This document shows, one piece after another, positions 1 to 10,645 of a stretch of DNA of 64,000 nt (position 1 is the stretch's first letter; each line of letters starts with the position of its first letter). Source of the stretch: Cyanidiococcus yangmingshanensis (taxonomy: Eukaryota; Rhodophyta; Bangiophyceae; Cyanidiales; Cyanidiaceae); NCBI GenBank assembly GCA_013995675.1, contig VWRR01000010.1, forward strand, positions 545,872 through 609,871, in the 5' to 3' direction. Below the pieces are notes generated by a model. That model worked only from the letters and a program-made list of their open reading frames with translations, was not told the origin of the DNA and ran no database searches. Made by a program: the position numbers and the translations under genes.

Positions 1-1768
1 TGCGCTTTGACGTGAACCGAACTCATTGGTAGGCCAGCGATGTACCCTCGGCGATAAAGCATGTTTATCATTCGCAAAGTCGCTTCTGGAACTCGCGAAA
101 TTCTTCTGAACCTTCAGAAGGTCATCCATGAATCTTGATCGACCCAGAACCGGACGATGCATAAACACGAGGCTTCCTTCGAATCCGTGAAGATACCAGC
201 GGAATTGCTTTCAGAGCGGGGTCGCCAAAATACCATTCGCAGACCAAGTAGGCGTAGAGTGTTGAATAGAGTATCTTTGGATCGTTTCCGCTCTGTTCAA
301 GCATTTTTCTCATCGATCAAGGCAGGTTTCCTCGAGGCTGCTCCTTGAACTCTTTCGGAGCAGGTTCCTATGTTGCAGGGTTGACCGGTTTCGCAAGTAC
401 CGAAGCTGAAGAGAAACCAAAGTGGGACCGGCGCGCTATCATAAATCGATCACTACCATGCTCCGTTGCGTGGGCCTGGGTCGACTTAGCCGCGCACGAA
501 TACAAAACCCAAGATTCTCACTTTCTCACACGATCGGAACCTTGTCGTTGCCTGGGCTGCATGAGCTCCAAGATTCAATCGTCGATGATGTCCGCATCTA
601 AAATCGACAGCGATTTGTGACCGTAGCAGGTGGTGCAGAATGCGCTGTGCGCTGTGAAAAATAAGGCAATGCCATATCCTGTGAACAGAAACAGGGCGCG
701 TTGAACATTGCTGATGTTTCTGGTTCGATCGATACCCTAACGAATATCGAATGGGTCTAGGCGTTCAATTGTCGACTCCCCGAAGCGCCTAGCTGGCTAG
801 TTGACGCTCGAAATGCCATCTGCCCAGCTTCTACTCGCTCATGAGAGCATATGTTGGAGTGGTGAAAGCCGAGCCCCAGCAAACCACAACTAGAAGAAAC
901 GAATAGCTTATGCCCTACTCGCTCTCCTCCCTTCCCACCATCTATCTCCACTGTAATCACATAGTTGGCGCTGTCATTGACCAGAGCGCACTGCTTCAAA
1001 GACGAGTCATGAGGAGCTCTGGAAACCCGAATTCTTTTCGAGCCAATGTGCGTCGAAACTATGCAAGAGTTTAGCTGGATTTCGCCAGACGTTTCACTTC
1101 AAAAACGCGACACAGTTTCAGGAGTCTAATTGACGTCTACCAGTTGTAGACATGGTATGCCAACGAAGCATTTGAGCTGAGCTCGCCCATCACGGATTCA
1201 TCGAGAATCTAAAGTTCGCGTCTCTCCGATCTGCGCAAGCGAGTGCCCGCGACAATCGACCGGCCGCCTCGCATCTCAAGTCGGTCATATCCTGTTGTCC
1301 CGGCCACAAATCTTTGCTTGTGTGGTGCTACAAACATCCGTCCCTCGGAACGGACGCCGCCACGTCATCGGACGTCGCCGCGGTCCCCTAGTCCCCCAGA
1401 AACGTCCCCGTTGAGCACGCGACTCATCCGATCCTCCGACCGACATAGGCCTCCGGTGTTAAAACGCATTTCGCGGAGGTTTCTGGGCCGTCTGTTGATA
1501 ATGCGACAATTTCAACCCGCGAATTCTTCGAGGCCACTCGTTTTAAGCACTCTGTGGGTGCAGGACTTTCCTGAGTCGAGCTGTTGCCGGAGAAAACCTG
1601 AACCTACCGGCGAGGAGTTGGCTCAAGATCTCTCGCGCTCACCCTAGCGGTGGAAACCTTGTCAAACTGCTGCAAGGAAGTTGCTTCTGCTTCCGGCTCG
1701 AGCATTGCGTGGATCACGTTCATTTATTTCCCTCGTCTGCATTCGTGTGCGTGCCTAGCGCTGAAGTT
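1..1768. other. Intergenic or unassigned left flank
   Basis: Only short ORFs in conflicting frames occur here, none longer than about 135 codons, several opening with GTG or TTG rather than ATG, and none resembling a family I know. I see no tRNA-like B box, repeat or other structured element. It may include the promoter and 5' leader of the bHLH gene that follows. Confidence 0.4.
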
Positions 1769-2873
1769 ATGGTCGCTCGTATTCATGAGAAGTCGTCTCG
1801 AGCGACGGCTGGCGGAATCGCAAAGCCTCTAGAACCGGACGGACGCCCCGAGTGGCGCTTATGCGGTCTCGTTCCTCGTTTTGAACAACAAGAAGACCAC
1901 CATCATGCTTATTCAACGATACCTTGCTTGGCGGGCGAAACCAGTTGTGGTACAAAACCTGCCGCTGGACAGGCGCTCTCAACCGAGTGTTTCTCTGCGG
2001 ACTCCTCACCGGCTCCTGGGTCGCTGAACCTGAGTGAAACTCACCGCACGCTGCAGCTACTGCTGGACGCAACAGCTCTAGCCAAGAGAGATTCCCATGC
2101 GACAGGCGAAACCCCACAGAATGGGAAGCTCAACCGAGACGAGCAGACCGAACTCGAACTCACGCTGGCGTTGCTTCGGAACGCTGGCAAGGAGTGCCTC
2201 AGTCGCTATCCAGGAGAACAGAGACGCGGCATATCGAAGCCTAGCTCTTCCCGGGCTGACGGAGATACTCCTAGAGATTTTGACAAAACGCGTCGACTCT
2301 GGCGGTTACAACAACCCAGCACCTGCTCGGTTTGCGAACTCGAATTCAGGTCCACAGTTGGGCATACAGCCTGCGCATGACTGTGTATCCCAGACCGATA
2401 GTAATGCACCATACGCCCGGGGGAACGCAAAATCTCGCCAGCGAAATGTTTGTGAACCGCCCTTTCTGAGCTGTAATGGAAAGAGCAGAGTAGAAGAAGC
2501 TGGTTTTCAAGACTTACCCATTGAGTCTTGCCGTGACGGAATCGAGCAGCCCGAGTCGTCGATTTGTAATCGCCCCGAGTCTGAAGACTCCGCTCGCATC
2601 TCTCACCGACTGAATGAGCAAAAGAGACGGCGGGTTATCACCTCGCAAGTTGATATCCTCATGAATCTCGTGCCGGTCGCTCGTGAATACGCTGAAAAGT
2701 TCGGTCGACGACTCGACCGAGCAACTATCCTTGAATGTGCTTCCGAGCATATTCGGGCGCTAGAGGCAAACATCGTCTCACTCAAAGCACGAATTCACGA
2801 GCTTGAGAACGCTAATCATGGAGCAAATTCGAGCAAAATCGTCACCAGTCCCATAACTGATTCGAATATGTAG
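1769..2873 (+). CDS. bHLH transcription factor (frame-shifted)
   Basis: A probable DNA-binding regulator. The C-terminal quarter (about 2600-2800) is a basic helix-loop-helix domain: a basic region with the H-x3-E-x3-R pattern (HRLNEQKRR) that contacts E-box DNA in this family, helix 1 with LMNLVP, a loop, then helix 2 beginning RLDRATILE and running into a heptad-like stretch ending near HELENA. The bHLH part lies in the frame open from an ATG at 2097. The region just upstream reads better in another frame, from ATG 1769, through a leucine-rich segment (TLQLLLDATALAK). One extra base around 2180-2260 would join the two into one protein of about 365 residues. Alternatively the gene simply starts at 2097 (258 residues). 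The bHLH assignment is firm; the N-terminus is not. Target genes cannot be inferred. Confidence 0.75.
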
Positions 2874-4306
2874 CCTGCCTTCCACGAGAAACGGGCCTCA
2901 GCTCGTGCAATATTCGCCTGATTGCAGCGATCGCGTGAGGGGTAATGAGGTCGCGCCTATGAGCAATCTGGTTTTTGTTTTGAAACGGTGGCCTAGGAAC
3001 TCCTCTGGGTAAACGACAGAGCCAATGCCAAGTCCACAAGAGTTTTTCTTTCCAGTTTTCAGGAACGTTCTCATTAGAAACTAAGGGCATGGTGATAGGG
3101 AGGCGGCCTCGAATCCTGTCGAGCGTATGGACGAGTATCAAATACAGAGAGCCCCTGCCTCTGAATCAGTAGATGCGGGGTAGCATCTTTTCCACACCCG
3201 GCAAGCGATCCGAAGAAAAAAGTTTCGTATGGCCTCGCGTTAAATACCAGTGCATAAATGCCGCAGAACACTTGTAATCTGATAACTCGGGGTGTAAAGA
3301 TTTCAAGCCAATCAAGTTTCTGGGTCGGTACTCTACATTATGATTTTCGTTTATCGTTTAAAGAGTTGTCCGAAATTCGCCGTGTTCGCAATCTGAGTTT
3401 TACGTCGTGAGACAAGGATTCATGTCTAATAGCGGAATCCATCCGAAAGACGCTGGAGAGTCGCAATCCCTCTTGGTCATATCACCCTGTTGCTTATTTC
3501 TCTCAAGCTTACACGGAGCAACGACATATCATAGCGTAAAAATCCAGGCTGGAAAAAACAAGGTCAGCATGCCAAGCCAGAGGTACGTTTTTTCCAACGA
3601 GGATGCGGTTCTTTGGGTTATCTTGCAGCCGGGAGGAGTATTAAAACTCAGAACATCCTCATCGCCATGCAAATTTCAGCTCACGAGGTTTAGAATATTC
3701 CATCAGAGTTCCTTTTACCTCCATTAACGGTTTGCTCTCATCTATTGCAATCGAACTGGAGGCGACGGTGAACGATACACTGAGTCCATATTTGCCCTAT
3801 GAAAGCAGTCGGCAAACTTGCTCTTCATTCAAGAGGCGATCGTCTCCAGATAGATCTATTTATCGCAGGTTCTCTCATTCGAAACCGACCCAGTCCGCTG
3901 TAGTCGCCTAAACTCGAGCTGCTTCCAGTGCTGGTCCCACTGGAAGCAACCGACTCCAAACATGGTATCGCCTTGTTTATTACTCCGACAGTTCATGCTG
4001 AAGAGTCAAAGATCATCCGGCCAACGAGCATGAAAACGCGTTCGGTTACCGACGCGAGTCTGATGCATAATGTTTTGGTGCTCTGGGGAGCAGCGTGACC
4101 GCAAAAGCACGGCGGCGGGTTGCTCGACTCGGCCAGACTAGGCCACATGGACGCGGTGTTCAGCAGTGATTGTCTCTATCTTCATAGAGGACTTTCGCGG
4201 GCAACGCTCTGGTGAAGGCCAGTCGAGCATACGAGGCGCTCTCGTTTCCTGTTTCTTGCTCTCACGTAGGACACAGACGAAACAAAAGATTCGGGTCCAG
4301 AGACTC
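2874..4306. other. Intergenic, no recognised feature
   Basis: Between the bHLH and TatB-like genes. The longest ORF here (3407-3727, 106 codons, plus strand) starts at a non-ATG codon, has no recognisable domain, and is not supported as a gene. Confidence 0.4.
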
Positions 4307-4863
4307 ATGTACAGCGATGGGGGGCTTGCACAGTTTTTAATACTAGGATTGGCCCTTGGTTTGGTCCTTAAACCGCAGGATCTTCCCAGAGCTGCCCACT
4401 TCTTCGGTCGTGTGTGTGGTCGAACGGTCTCGTTCGCCAGAGAGCTCCGTCAAGGAGCGACTCAGCTGACTCGACTTGCTGAAGAGGAGTCCAGGACCTT
4501 CAGCAAGTAGCAAACAATCAGACTCTATCGCAAAGTGCCCAGACTAACCCATTCCAGTTGCACAAAGAGCTTCAAGAGAGTCTGGCAGAACTGCGGCATC
4601 TGCGTATCTTGCTGCGACGCGAGTGGGACACCGCGCTTGCTTCGGGGCGCAACGAGTCCCCTTTGGTGATTACCAGAACGTATCAGCCAGCTGTTTCATT
4701 GAGAACTCCGTCTGGAAAGACAGGATTACATTCCGCACATCAAAATGGTGCGGATATTGTGCTGCGTGCGTTAGAGGAGCAGGCTTTTGTGTCCGAAGTC
4801 GAACGCACGCTGGGCCCCAGAGAGTCCTCAGACATATCGAATAGGCCGGAAACGAAACGTTAG
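4307..4863 (+). CDS. TatA/B-family protein, probable mitochondrial TatB
   Basis: Seen: from ATG 4307 the protein has a very short N-terminus, one membrane helix (FLILGLALGLVL), the hinge KPQDLP and a long amphipathic helix rich in Arg, Glu and Gln. This is the classic TatA/TatB layout. After 4506 the frame changes; from 4558 it continues LHKELQESLAELRHLR, resembling the conserved segment after the helix in plant mitochondrial TatB-like proteins. A candidate 51-nt intron (4507-4557) with an ACTAAC branch site lies exactly between them, but GT-AG removal is one nucleotide out of frame, so an indel or non-standard boundary must also be invoked. Known: Tat components move folded proteins across energy-transducing membranes, and red-algal mitochondrial genomes encode TatC. 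Inferred: a partner for that TatC; a plastid Tha4/Hcf106 role is possible, but no transit peptide is visible. Total about 168 residues. Confidence 0.65.
4507..4557 (+). other. Candidate short spliceosomal intron in the TatB-like gene
   Basis: It begins GTAGCA, contains GACTAACCC with an ACTAAC-type branch point nine bases before the 3' end, and ends TTCCAG. It sits where the two parts of the protein meet. Removing 51 nt leaves the downstream part one base out of frame, so either the sequence lacks one base nearby or the donor is elsewhere. Read without splicing, the downstream frame is also open back to about 4483, so a simple indel without an intron is the alternative. Confidence 0.45.
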
Positions 4864-4948
4864 GATAGCTGGAGGCATTCATATATTTTGCTACCGATAC
4901 CCCTTAACGTCTTCCAAGGTCAAAGCAGACGATCCAAGGGGTCTCGAG

Positions 4949-7150
4949 TCATACTGCCTGTGCGTATTGCTCCTGGAGCGGCTTTGTCAGGAAATACTCT
5001 ATCGATGCGTCATTTGATGGAGACCTGCAGAGTTCCGGTGGATAACTCCGGTGCTGTGATCGAACGATGCCGTACATTTCGAGCAATGCGAGTGCTTCTG
5101 TCTCATCCTCGTCACCTGAAAGCACCAACGCACCGGAGGGCTTCAGGGCGAGCTGAGAGGTTAGTAGCTCCAAAGCAATCATTCGAGTGTGACGACTCTG
5201 TGTTAAACACTTGGTTGGTGACGTTACGGTGTCGAAGAGTAAGTGCAGCATTGCGGCAGCGCGCTGCTCGGCTTGCTCACGCTCTCGGCTGAGCGAGAGA
5301 ACGAGTTGCTCTAATTGCTCGTTTGGATGCGTCTCGGGAGAGGCACTGCTCGAGAGGGTTTCTGTACATAACATGGGTTCAGCAATCGAGCTGTCTGCGT
5401 TAGCGCATGGGTGAAGCTGGCTGCCCCGCGCTCCATGGTGTCGCTCCGTGGCCACAGTTGGAGACATCTGCGGAGCTGCAAAACCGACAGGAGCGCACAA
5501 GCCTGCAGCTGGCGGCATCTCCTCAGAGGGTTTGGTTTGTTTCGGCTCCGAGAGGTCATTGTTCGCAATATTTGGGCCATCGTTTGGGAAGCGACAATGT
5601 CGGCTCTTTTCGAAATGGCTCAAAACTGCTGCAAGTCGATCACATTCCTCTACAAGGGTCTCAAGTTCCACTTCGTCGGCGCCGATGGAGGCTTTTAGCA
5701 ACCCGATCGCACGCATCAACTCGTCCTCTTCCTCCATAGCGACGAACGATTCCATATCTGCGGCGTCATCAAATGCTGACATTGATTCCGGGCAGGCTTT
5801 GCGACTCGCCGCATCGGACAAAGTGCGTTCGCAAACAATCTCATGAAGCAGCTGGTAGCGCTGACGCTGGACCTCGGCTTCGAGTGCCTGAATTTCCTGC
5901 CGCAACGTCTCGTATTCAGATGGTAGCGATCTGAAAGAGTCCGTTTTCTTGACTGATTGCAGATCATCTATTGCGATGAACGGGTTCTGCGTCGTAGGGC
6001 ATTTTGTGCTGTCGGGCACGATTCCACCTGGTTGCCTATCACCGGGATCCGTCCAGTCTGACGTACCGCAAAGAAGCGGCGTCGAGATGGAAACGGACTC
6101 TGCATGATGAGTTGCGCTGGAAAACTCGCAAATATTAGCGGTCTCTGTGGAGCAACATCGAAGGTTCTGCTTTCGGAGAATCGCATGGAAGCGATCCGCA
6201 ATACGCAATAGATATTTGCCCTTCGCGATGGCCTCGGAGCTCTGTTCATCTGATTCCAGTGAATGTAATGTGCTTCTCTCGGCGCCACTCGAAAGGCGCG
6301 CACGACCGCAGCAGTTTGCGTTCTCCCAGACGCTCGCGACCCGCGAGGCCAGGCGAGCACAAAAGCGCGTCGCGCGCGAATCGAGAGGCCCGTATACGTT
6401 TCCTCTGGAGGAAATGCGTCGTTGGATCGTCTCAAGTGCATCCTTGGCCTCCGCCGCACAGAGGCGCGCATAATTCGCAGTCGAAACATTCAATAATGCC
6501 TTCGCGGTGCCTATCTCTGACGCACGTTGGTCCGTAATTCCCAACTCTCCGGTGACTGTCGGTGTTGACAATGATCTTGGACGACCCAAACGCGAGCCGT
6601 TCGATGGAGCGGCCGAGTCCCGTGCCCGTTCATCGATGTTTAGAACTCCTCTCTGTCGAGAGGTCACTGAGGACACGACTTTGGAAGTCTCGCTCGGCTG
6701 ACTAACTTTCTGATTCTCCGCCCTCACCCCAGAAGGAGCACAAGTACTCGAAATCATTTTCCATTTGTTGGTTCCGTCAGCATGAAACAAAGGTGAGTCA
6801 ACAATAGGCCCCAACACTCGCTGTTTCGCGCCGAAACAAGGCAAGCTCGTCCGTGGTGATCGCAACGTATGGTAGCTGAACGACGTTTGACTTCGAAAGC
6901 TACCTTTTTCGAGTCGACGTTCGGCAGCGCCTTTGATTCCACTCATGATGTGCAGTTTCAGGCTCGAGACTGGGTCTCCGCTGGTTGTTCTTGAAACGAG
7001 GTATTCACGCGGACGAGTTCCTGCAGAGTCTGCGGTGTATTCAAATCGCTTGAGCGGAAGCAGCGCTGCGCTGGCGGCACACGCCCGTGGCCATCGATTC
7101 GAATTCTCGTCTACGAAGATCGTCGCCGGTCTACGATGAACATTTCGCAT
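4949..7150 (-). CDS. Coiled-coil protein of unknown function
   Basis: I do not recognise a family. The start is ATG at 7150; an in-frame TTG at 7201 extends the ORF but is an unlikely start. The protein (about 733 residues) has a long low-complexity Ser/Thr/Arg-rich N-terminal half, then a probable coiled coil near the middle (heptads around ETLRQEIQALEAEVQRQR), an acidic segment (AMEEEDELMRAI) leading into a second coiled coil, a Pro/Ala-rich linker, and a third short coiled coil (LSREREQAEQRAAAM) followed by a more globular-looking tail ending QEQYAQAV. No signal peptide or membrane helix. The layout suits a structural or scaffold protein such as a cytoskeletal or centrosomal component, but that is only a shape argument. 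It is convergent with the TatB-like gene, with 85 bases between stops. Confidence 0.65.
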   Translation of the reverse strand: MRNVHRRPATIFVDENSNRWPRACAASAALLPLKRFEYTADSAGTRPREYLVSRTTSGDPVSSLKLHIMSGIKGAAERRLEKGSFRSQTSFSYHTLRSPRTSLPCFGAKQRVLGPIVDSPLFHADGTNKWKMISSTCAPSGVRAENQKVSQPSETSKVVSSVTSRQRGVLNIDERARDSAAPSNGSRLGRPRSLSTPTVTGELGITDQRASEIGTAKALLNVSTANYARLCAAEAKDALETIQRRISSRGNVYGPLDSRATRFCARLASRVASVWENANCCGRARLSSGAERSTLHSLESDEQSSEAIAKGKYLLRIADRFHAILRKQNLRCCSTETANICEFSSATHHAESVSISTPLLCGTSDWTDPGDRQPGGIVPDSTKCPTTQNPFIAIDDLQSVKKTDSFRSLPSEYETLRQEIQALEAEVQRQRYQLLHEIVCERTLSDAASRKACPESMSAFDDAADMESFVAMEEEDELMRAIGLLKASIGADEVELETLVEECDRLAAVLSHFEKSRHCRFPNDGPNIANNDLSEPKQTKPSEEMPPAAGLCAPVGFAAPQMSPTVATERHHGARGSQLHPCANADSSIAEPMLCTETLSSSASPETHPNEQLEQLVLSLSREREQAEQRAAAMLHLLFDTVTSPTKCLTQSRHTRMIALELLTSQLALKPSGALVLSGDEDETEALALLEMYGIVRSQHRSYPPELCRSPSNDASIEYFLTKPLQEQYAQAV

Positions 7151-8670
7151 CGACGAGGCTCGGCTCTGCCAGGCTGCGAGACAAAACTGTCTGAGTTTCA
7201 AACGTTGCGCTCTAATGAAAAATTTATTGAGAAGTTCGACCGTTTCGATGATTCAGGTTACTGAGAAATGCATATAGACGCTTTATTGACTTTGGTGAGT
7301 GCTTTATGGGAACGCCGCGCTTTGGGGATCGATAGAGGTCGTCGAAGCCTGGTCTTGTCTTCTTACAGTACGGAAAAAGTCTTTTCAGATGAGCCGGGCG
7401 CCGTCTATATATAAATACCGGTGACCATATCTTCGATGGTTGACAAAGTTCTTTCGTTCCGTGAACTCTAGACGAGTTTGCAGTGAGAGCGTTCGCGCAA
7501 CTCGGAGTGTTGTTGTATTCTATGCCTTTTTTCTGTTGCGCTACGAGAGCATCCGAGTCGACCAATGTAGCCCACATTCTTGCTTTGATATCTTTTATGC
7601 GCAGCACAACACTCTGTTGATGCTCGATCCTGATATCGTGTGCGTTGTGATCAGATCAGAAGATTCTTCCGTTTCGGCAATTTTGTCGGCAACATTCTCC
7701 AGTCCTTTCTTTTCTCTTCCACGAGCGGTTTTGAGATGGCTTGAAGACGCATTCTAAACAAATCAAAACCTAGTCCTAAGACGACCTCAGACAGGGCAAT
7801 CTTCGCGTTCTCGCACGGGAAAAAAGAAACATCCCGGAAAATTCGAGCCAGCCGAGAAAATAGCATCGAGATCAGTGACGAATAGGGGCACCTTTTTGTT
7901 AGAGACAATTGCAGTGTCGAAAGAGGTGAAAACAAAAGGTCGAGCTCTTTGAAGACATTGAATGAAAGGAAACTGCGGACAAATCACTCGAGCTTTCATG
8001 TTGAGCGTTTTGACGAGGCTACTCACCAAAGCGTTGCGAACCGTCCGAGGGCCTGACCAGAATTTTGCCACGGGTACATAGTATAGTCAGTATTGCGCAT
8101 TTCTCCTGATCGCTCGCGGTCCCAAGCGCTTCGCAGTAGCGTGAACGGGAGCGTGACGTACTCGCCTCTCTTCAGAAACACGACCCCGTTTTTGCAAGTC
8201 GTCGATGTTGAAACTATATCAGCTGCATGGACGACCCAATATAAATGTTTCCCTCTCTTCCGAGGCTTTTTCGGAGCAAAGGAAACTTCCTATCCTCCGG
8301 ATGCGAATTTCCTGCTTGGTCTTTGGTCCGTTCAGAGCCGTGAATCGATGGCATGATGGTTTCCTCTTGGATGAACGCACTGATCGTTACAGCCTCAACG
8401 ATTACGGTGTTTCATCAACACGTGTTTATACCCATGAGGAGACCGTTTGGGTCCGGCAACTTACGGGAGCTTCACCCAAAGCCATCATCCCATGCGCAGT
8501 AGGCGCAGCCCCAAACTACAGAGCGTCCCTCTCAGCCATCAGGGACACGGCCACCTCTCAAAGATCTCAGACAAAGCCTCCGACCGATTTCGAACGGGAA
8601 CACGATAGCCTCTGTTTACACTGGACCGTTCAGCGTGTGCCAAAATCCAGCTGAGCATACGAGGTGTCTC
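7151..8670. other. Intergenic with weak ORFs
   Basis: Several ORFs of 90-150 codons overlap on both strands. The longest begins at ATG 8205 (plus, 149 codons, to 8654). Two minus-strand ORFs (7651-7935 and 7787-8071) overlap in different frames and could be fragments of one small gene broken by an indel. None shows a recognisable domain, so I call no gene here. Confidence 0.35.
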
Positions 8671-9024
8671 TTATTCCCCGGATTCGATGAGCTCTTGCCT
8701 CTTCTGTTTCAGCAGCGCAATTCGCTCGCGCAAATACGGGTTCCAGACGTCTTCCTGTTGAGCAATATCCTCCGCCAGGTAGGTTTTTTTCATAGAGAGA
8801 TCCAGTGCGCGCTTCAAGCGCTTCCAGCGCAGCTCCTGCTCAATTGGTGGTAGCTGTTCCAACGCAGTCTGAACGTCCACGTCAGCTTCGACAATAAGAT
8901 CGTCGTAGCGAAGACCATATTTTCGGAGTTCCCGCTCCACCTCACGCCGATACCAGCGGGCGAGCGCGCCTACAACGGGGCGAGCACCTGGCAAACTCAA
9001 GACGAGTTCCGCAAAGCGACCCAT
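8671..9024 (-). CDS. QCR7: Cytochrome bc1 complex subunit 7 (QCR7/UQCRB, 14 kDa)
   Basis: A small matrix-side subunit of mitochondrial complex III, which passes electrons from ubiquinol to cytochrome c. The 117-residue length fits the family (about 110-130). Diagnostic stretches are KYGLRYDDL near residues 35-42, the acidic segment after it (IVEADVDVQTAL), LP..EQELRWKRLKRA in the middle, and PYLRERI near the C-terminus. The start is ATG at 9024. As usual for this subunit there is no cleavable presequence; it has no membrane helix and sits against cytochrome b. It is divergently arranged with the MFS gene, with about 215 bases between the start codons, so that gap should hold both promoters. 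Confidence 0.93.
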   Translation of the reverse strand: MGRFAELVLSLPGARPVVGALARWYRREVERELRKYGLRYDDLIVEADVDVQTALEQLPPIEQELRWKRLKRALDLSMKKTYLAEDIAQQEDVWNPYLRERIALLKQKRQELIESGE

Positions 9025-9240
9025 AACTTCCCTCGGAAAGCAAGTGACACTCTATGACTGCACCCTGTTGAGTCTCAGTCCTTCGACTCCCACGCAAAGG
9101 TCACGATTCACGATAAACTCTTGGTTTCGCGCTGAAAATACTAGCGTGCTCAGCGGCCAAACGCGATAAGCAACTCAAAGCATTGCTCGATCGCATCATG
9201 AGCCCGGGGCGATTCGTTACGGCCCCGCTTGCAACCGCCT
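9025..9240. promoter_or_regulatory. Shared 5' region of QCR7 and the MFS gene
   Basis: A 216-base gap between divergent start codons must contain both promoters. I see no clear TATA box or repeated element, so this is a positional call only. Confidence 0.35.
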
Positions 9241-10645
9241 ATGATCCCGCTACAGACGCTTGTTGCGAACATGCTTGAAAAGAACCAGACCGAAACGCTT
9301 CTGTTCCTTGCAACATGCAGCTCATTTGTTTGTTTAGGAATTTCAGTCGCTTTCTTGGGCCCAACCTTGCCCAAACTGCACGAAATGTTTTCTAAGCAAG
9401 TGGCAGTGACCCGGGAGGGTTGGCTTTTCTCCGTCGGCGGAGTTGCCTATTTCACTGGCGCAGCTCTCAACAGCGTTCTTTCCCGCAAGTCGAGTGTGCT
9501 CTACTTTGAGGCACTGCTTTTGACTGCTTCTCTGACCGTTTCAGGTGTATCTCAAGCGCTCCTGCCGTTTGGTCGTCGACGTTGGCTCCTTGGAGGGTTG
9601 CTGTTCGTGTCCCGACTCGGTGCCGGCTCGATAGATGTGAGCGGAAACAGCATTATTGCGCAAGCAAACCACGCTTCTGATTCCTGGATGCAGTGCTTGC
9701 ATGCATTTTTCAGTATCGGTGCGTTCCTAGCTCCATTGATTATCGCTTTCTCATTACGAAGTGCGGCAAATGATATCTACCTTGGTTTTGCAATCTATTC
9801 GGTGATTGTGCTTTTTTCTCTAGCGTTATTTTTAGCGTACGCTCTGGCCTTGCGTAGCGGCTCCCGGGATGCCCCTCTAGATGCGCAGTCAGCGATCGGA
9901 AACGGTTGTGGGTCAGGAAAAGACGGTTAACGTCGCGACAACAGAGATGGGAGTGGGGTTTATTTCTGGTCTGCATCGAGGAGGTGTGCGCCGACATCGC
10001 TGGCTTCAGTTTCTTTATCATTTCGCTCGGGTTTGTATTGTGCTTCTAATTTTTGCCAGTTACGCCGGCTATGAGGTTTCCCTTGGCGGATGGCTGGCGG
10101 TATATGCGAGAGAGTCTGGTCGAACTGGAGCGAGCCTCGCACGGGCAGACGATATACCAGCCTTGTTTTGGGCGGCTATGATGGTTGGTCGGCTGCTCGC
10201 AATTTGGGTATCACTCCATGTGAGCGCGACGACAATCCTCGAGGTCTGCGTTTTGACGTCCCTGATGATATGGCTTGCAACGCTATGGATACCATCGCAT
10301 GTTTATGGAATGGCCTGTGGTCTTGGCCTAGCGATGTCATCTGCGTATGCTGCACAGATGAGTGTTTCCATGGAGCTTTTTCGGGACCGGGCACATGGCG
10401 CTGTTGAGGTCGCAATCTGGGCAACCATCGGATCTACTTTGGGCGAGGCGATCCTCCCCTGGTCAGCAGGTGTTCTCATGAATCGTTTCGGACTCGAATG
10501 GTTCCTCTATACTGGTATCGCATATACAGTGCTATGGTCCATATTTGCAGCGGCGTTGATTACGCTTCAGAGAGTTTTGTTGCTCAGACAGCATGTTTCA
10601 AATCCAGCTGGAGCTCGAGCTCCGCAGGCAGCCCGTACTCCTTGA
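9241..10645 (+). CDS. Major facilitator superfamily transporter, 12 TM (frame-shifted)
   Basis: A probable sugar or small-solute transporter. The first ORF (ATG 9241) gives six membrane helices; the second, in another frame from about 9881 to 10645, gives six more, so together they make the standard 6+6 MFS fold with the break in the cytoplasmic loop between helices 6 and 7. The helix 4 region (SRLGAGSIDVSGNS) and helix 5 (CLHAFFSIGAFLAP) resemble the FucP/MFSD4-like branch, in which G..D..GN and H..F..GA are typical; the substrate cannot be fixed. One surplus base between 9881 and 9927 explains the shift (for example in the AAAA run at about 9918). The last 62 bases overlap the end of the convergent TBC gene. 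A real split into two half-transporters is unlikely because the second ORF lacks a convincing start. Confidence 0.8.
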
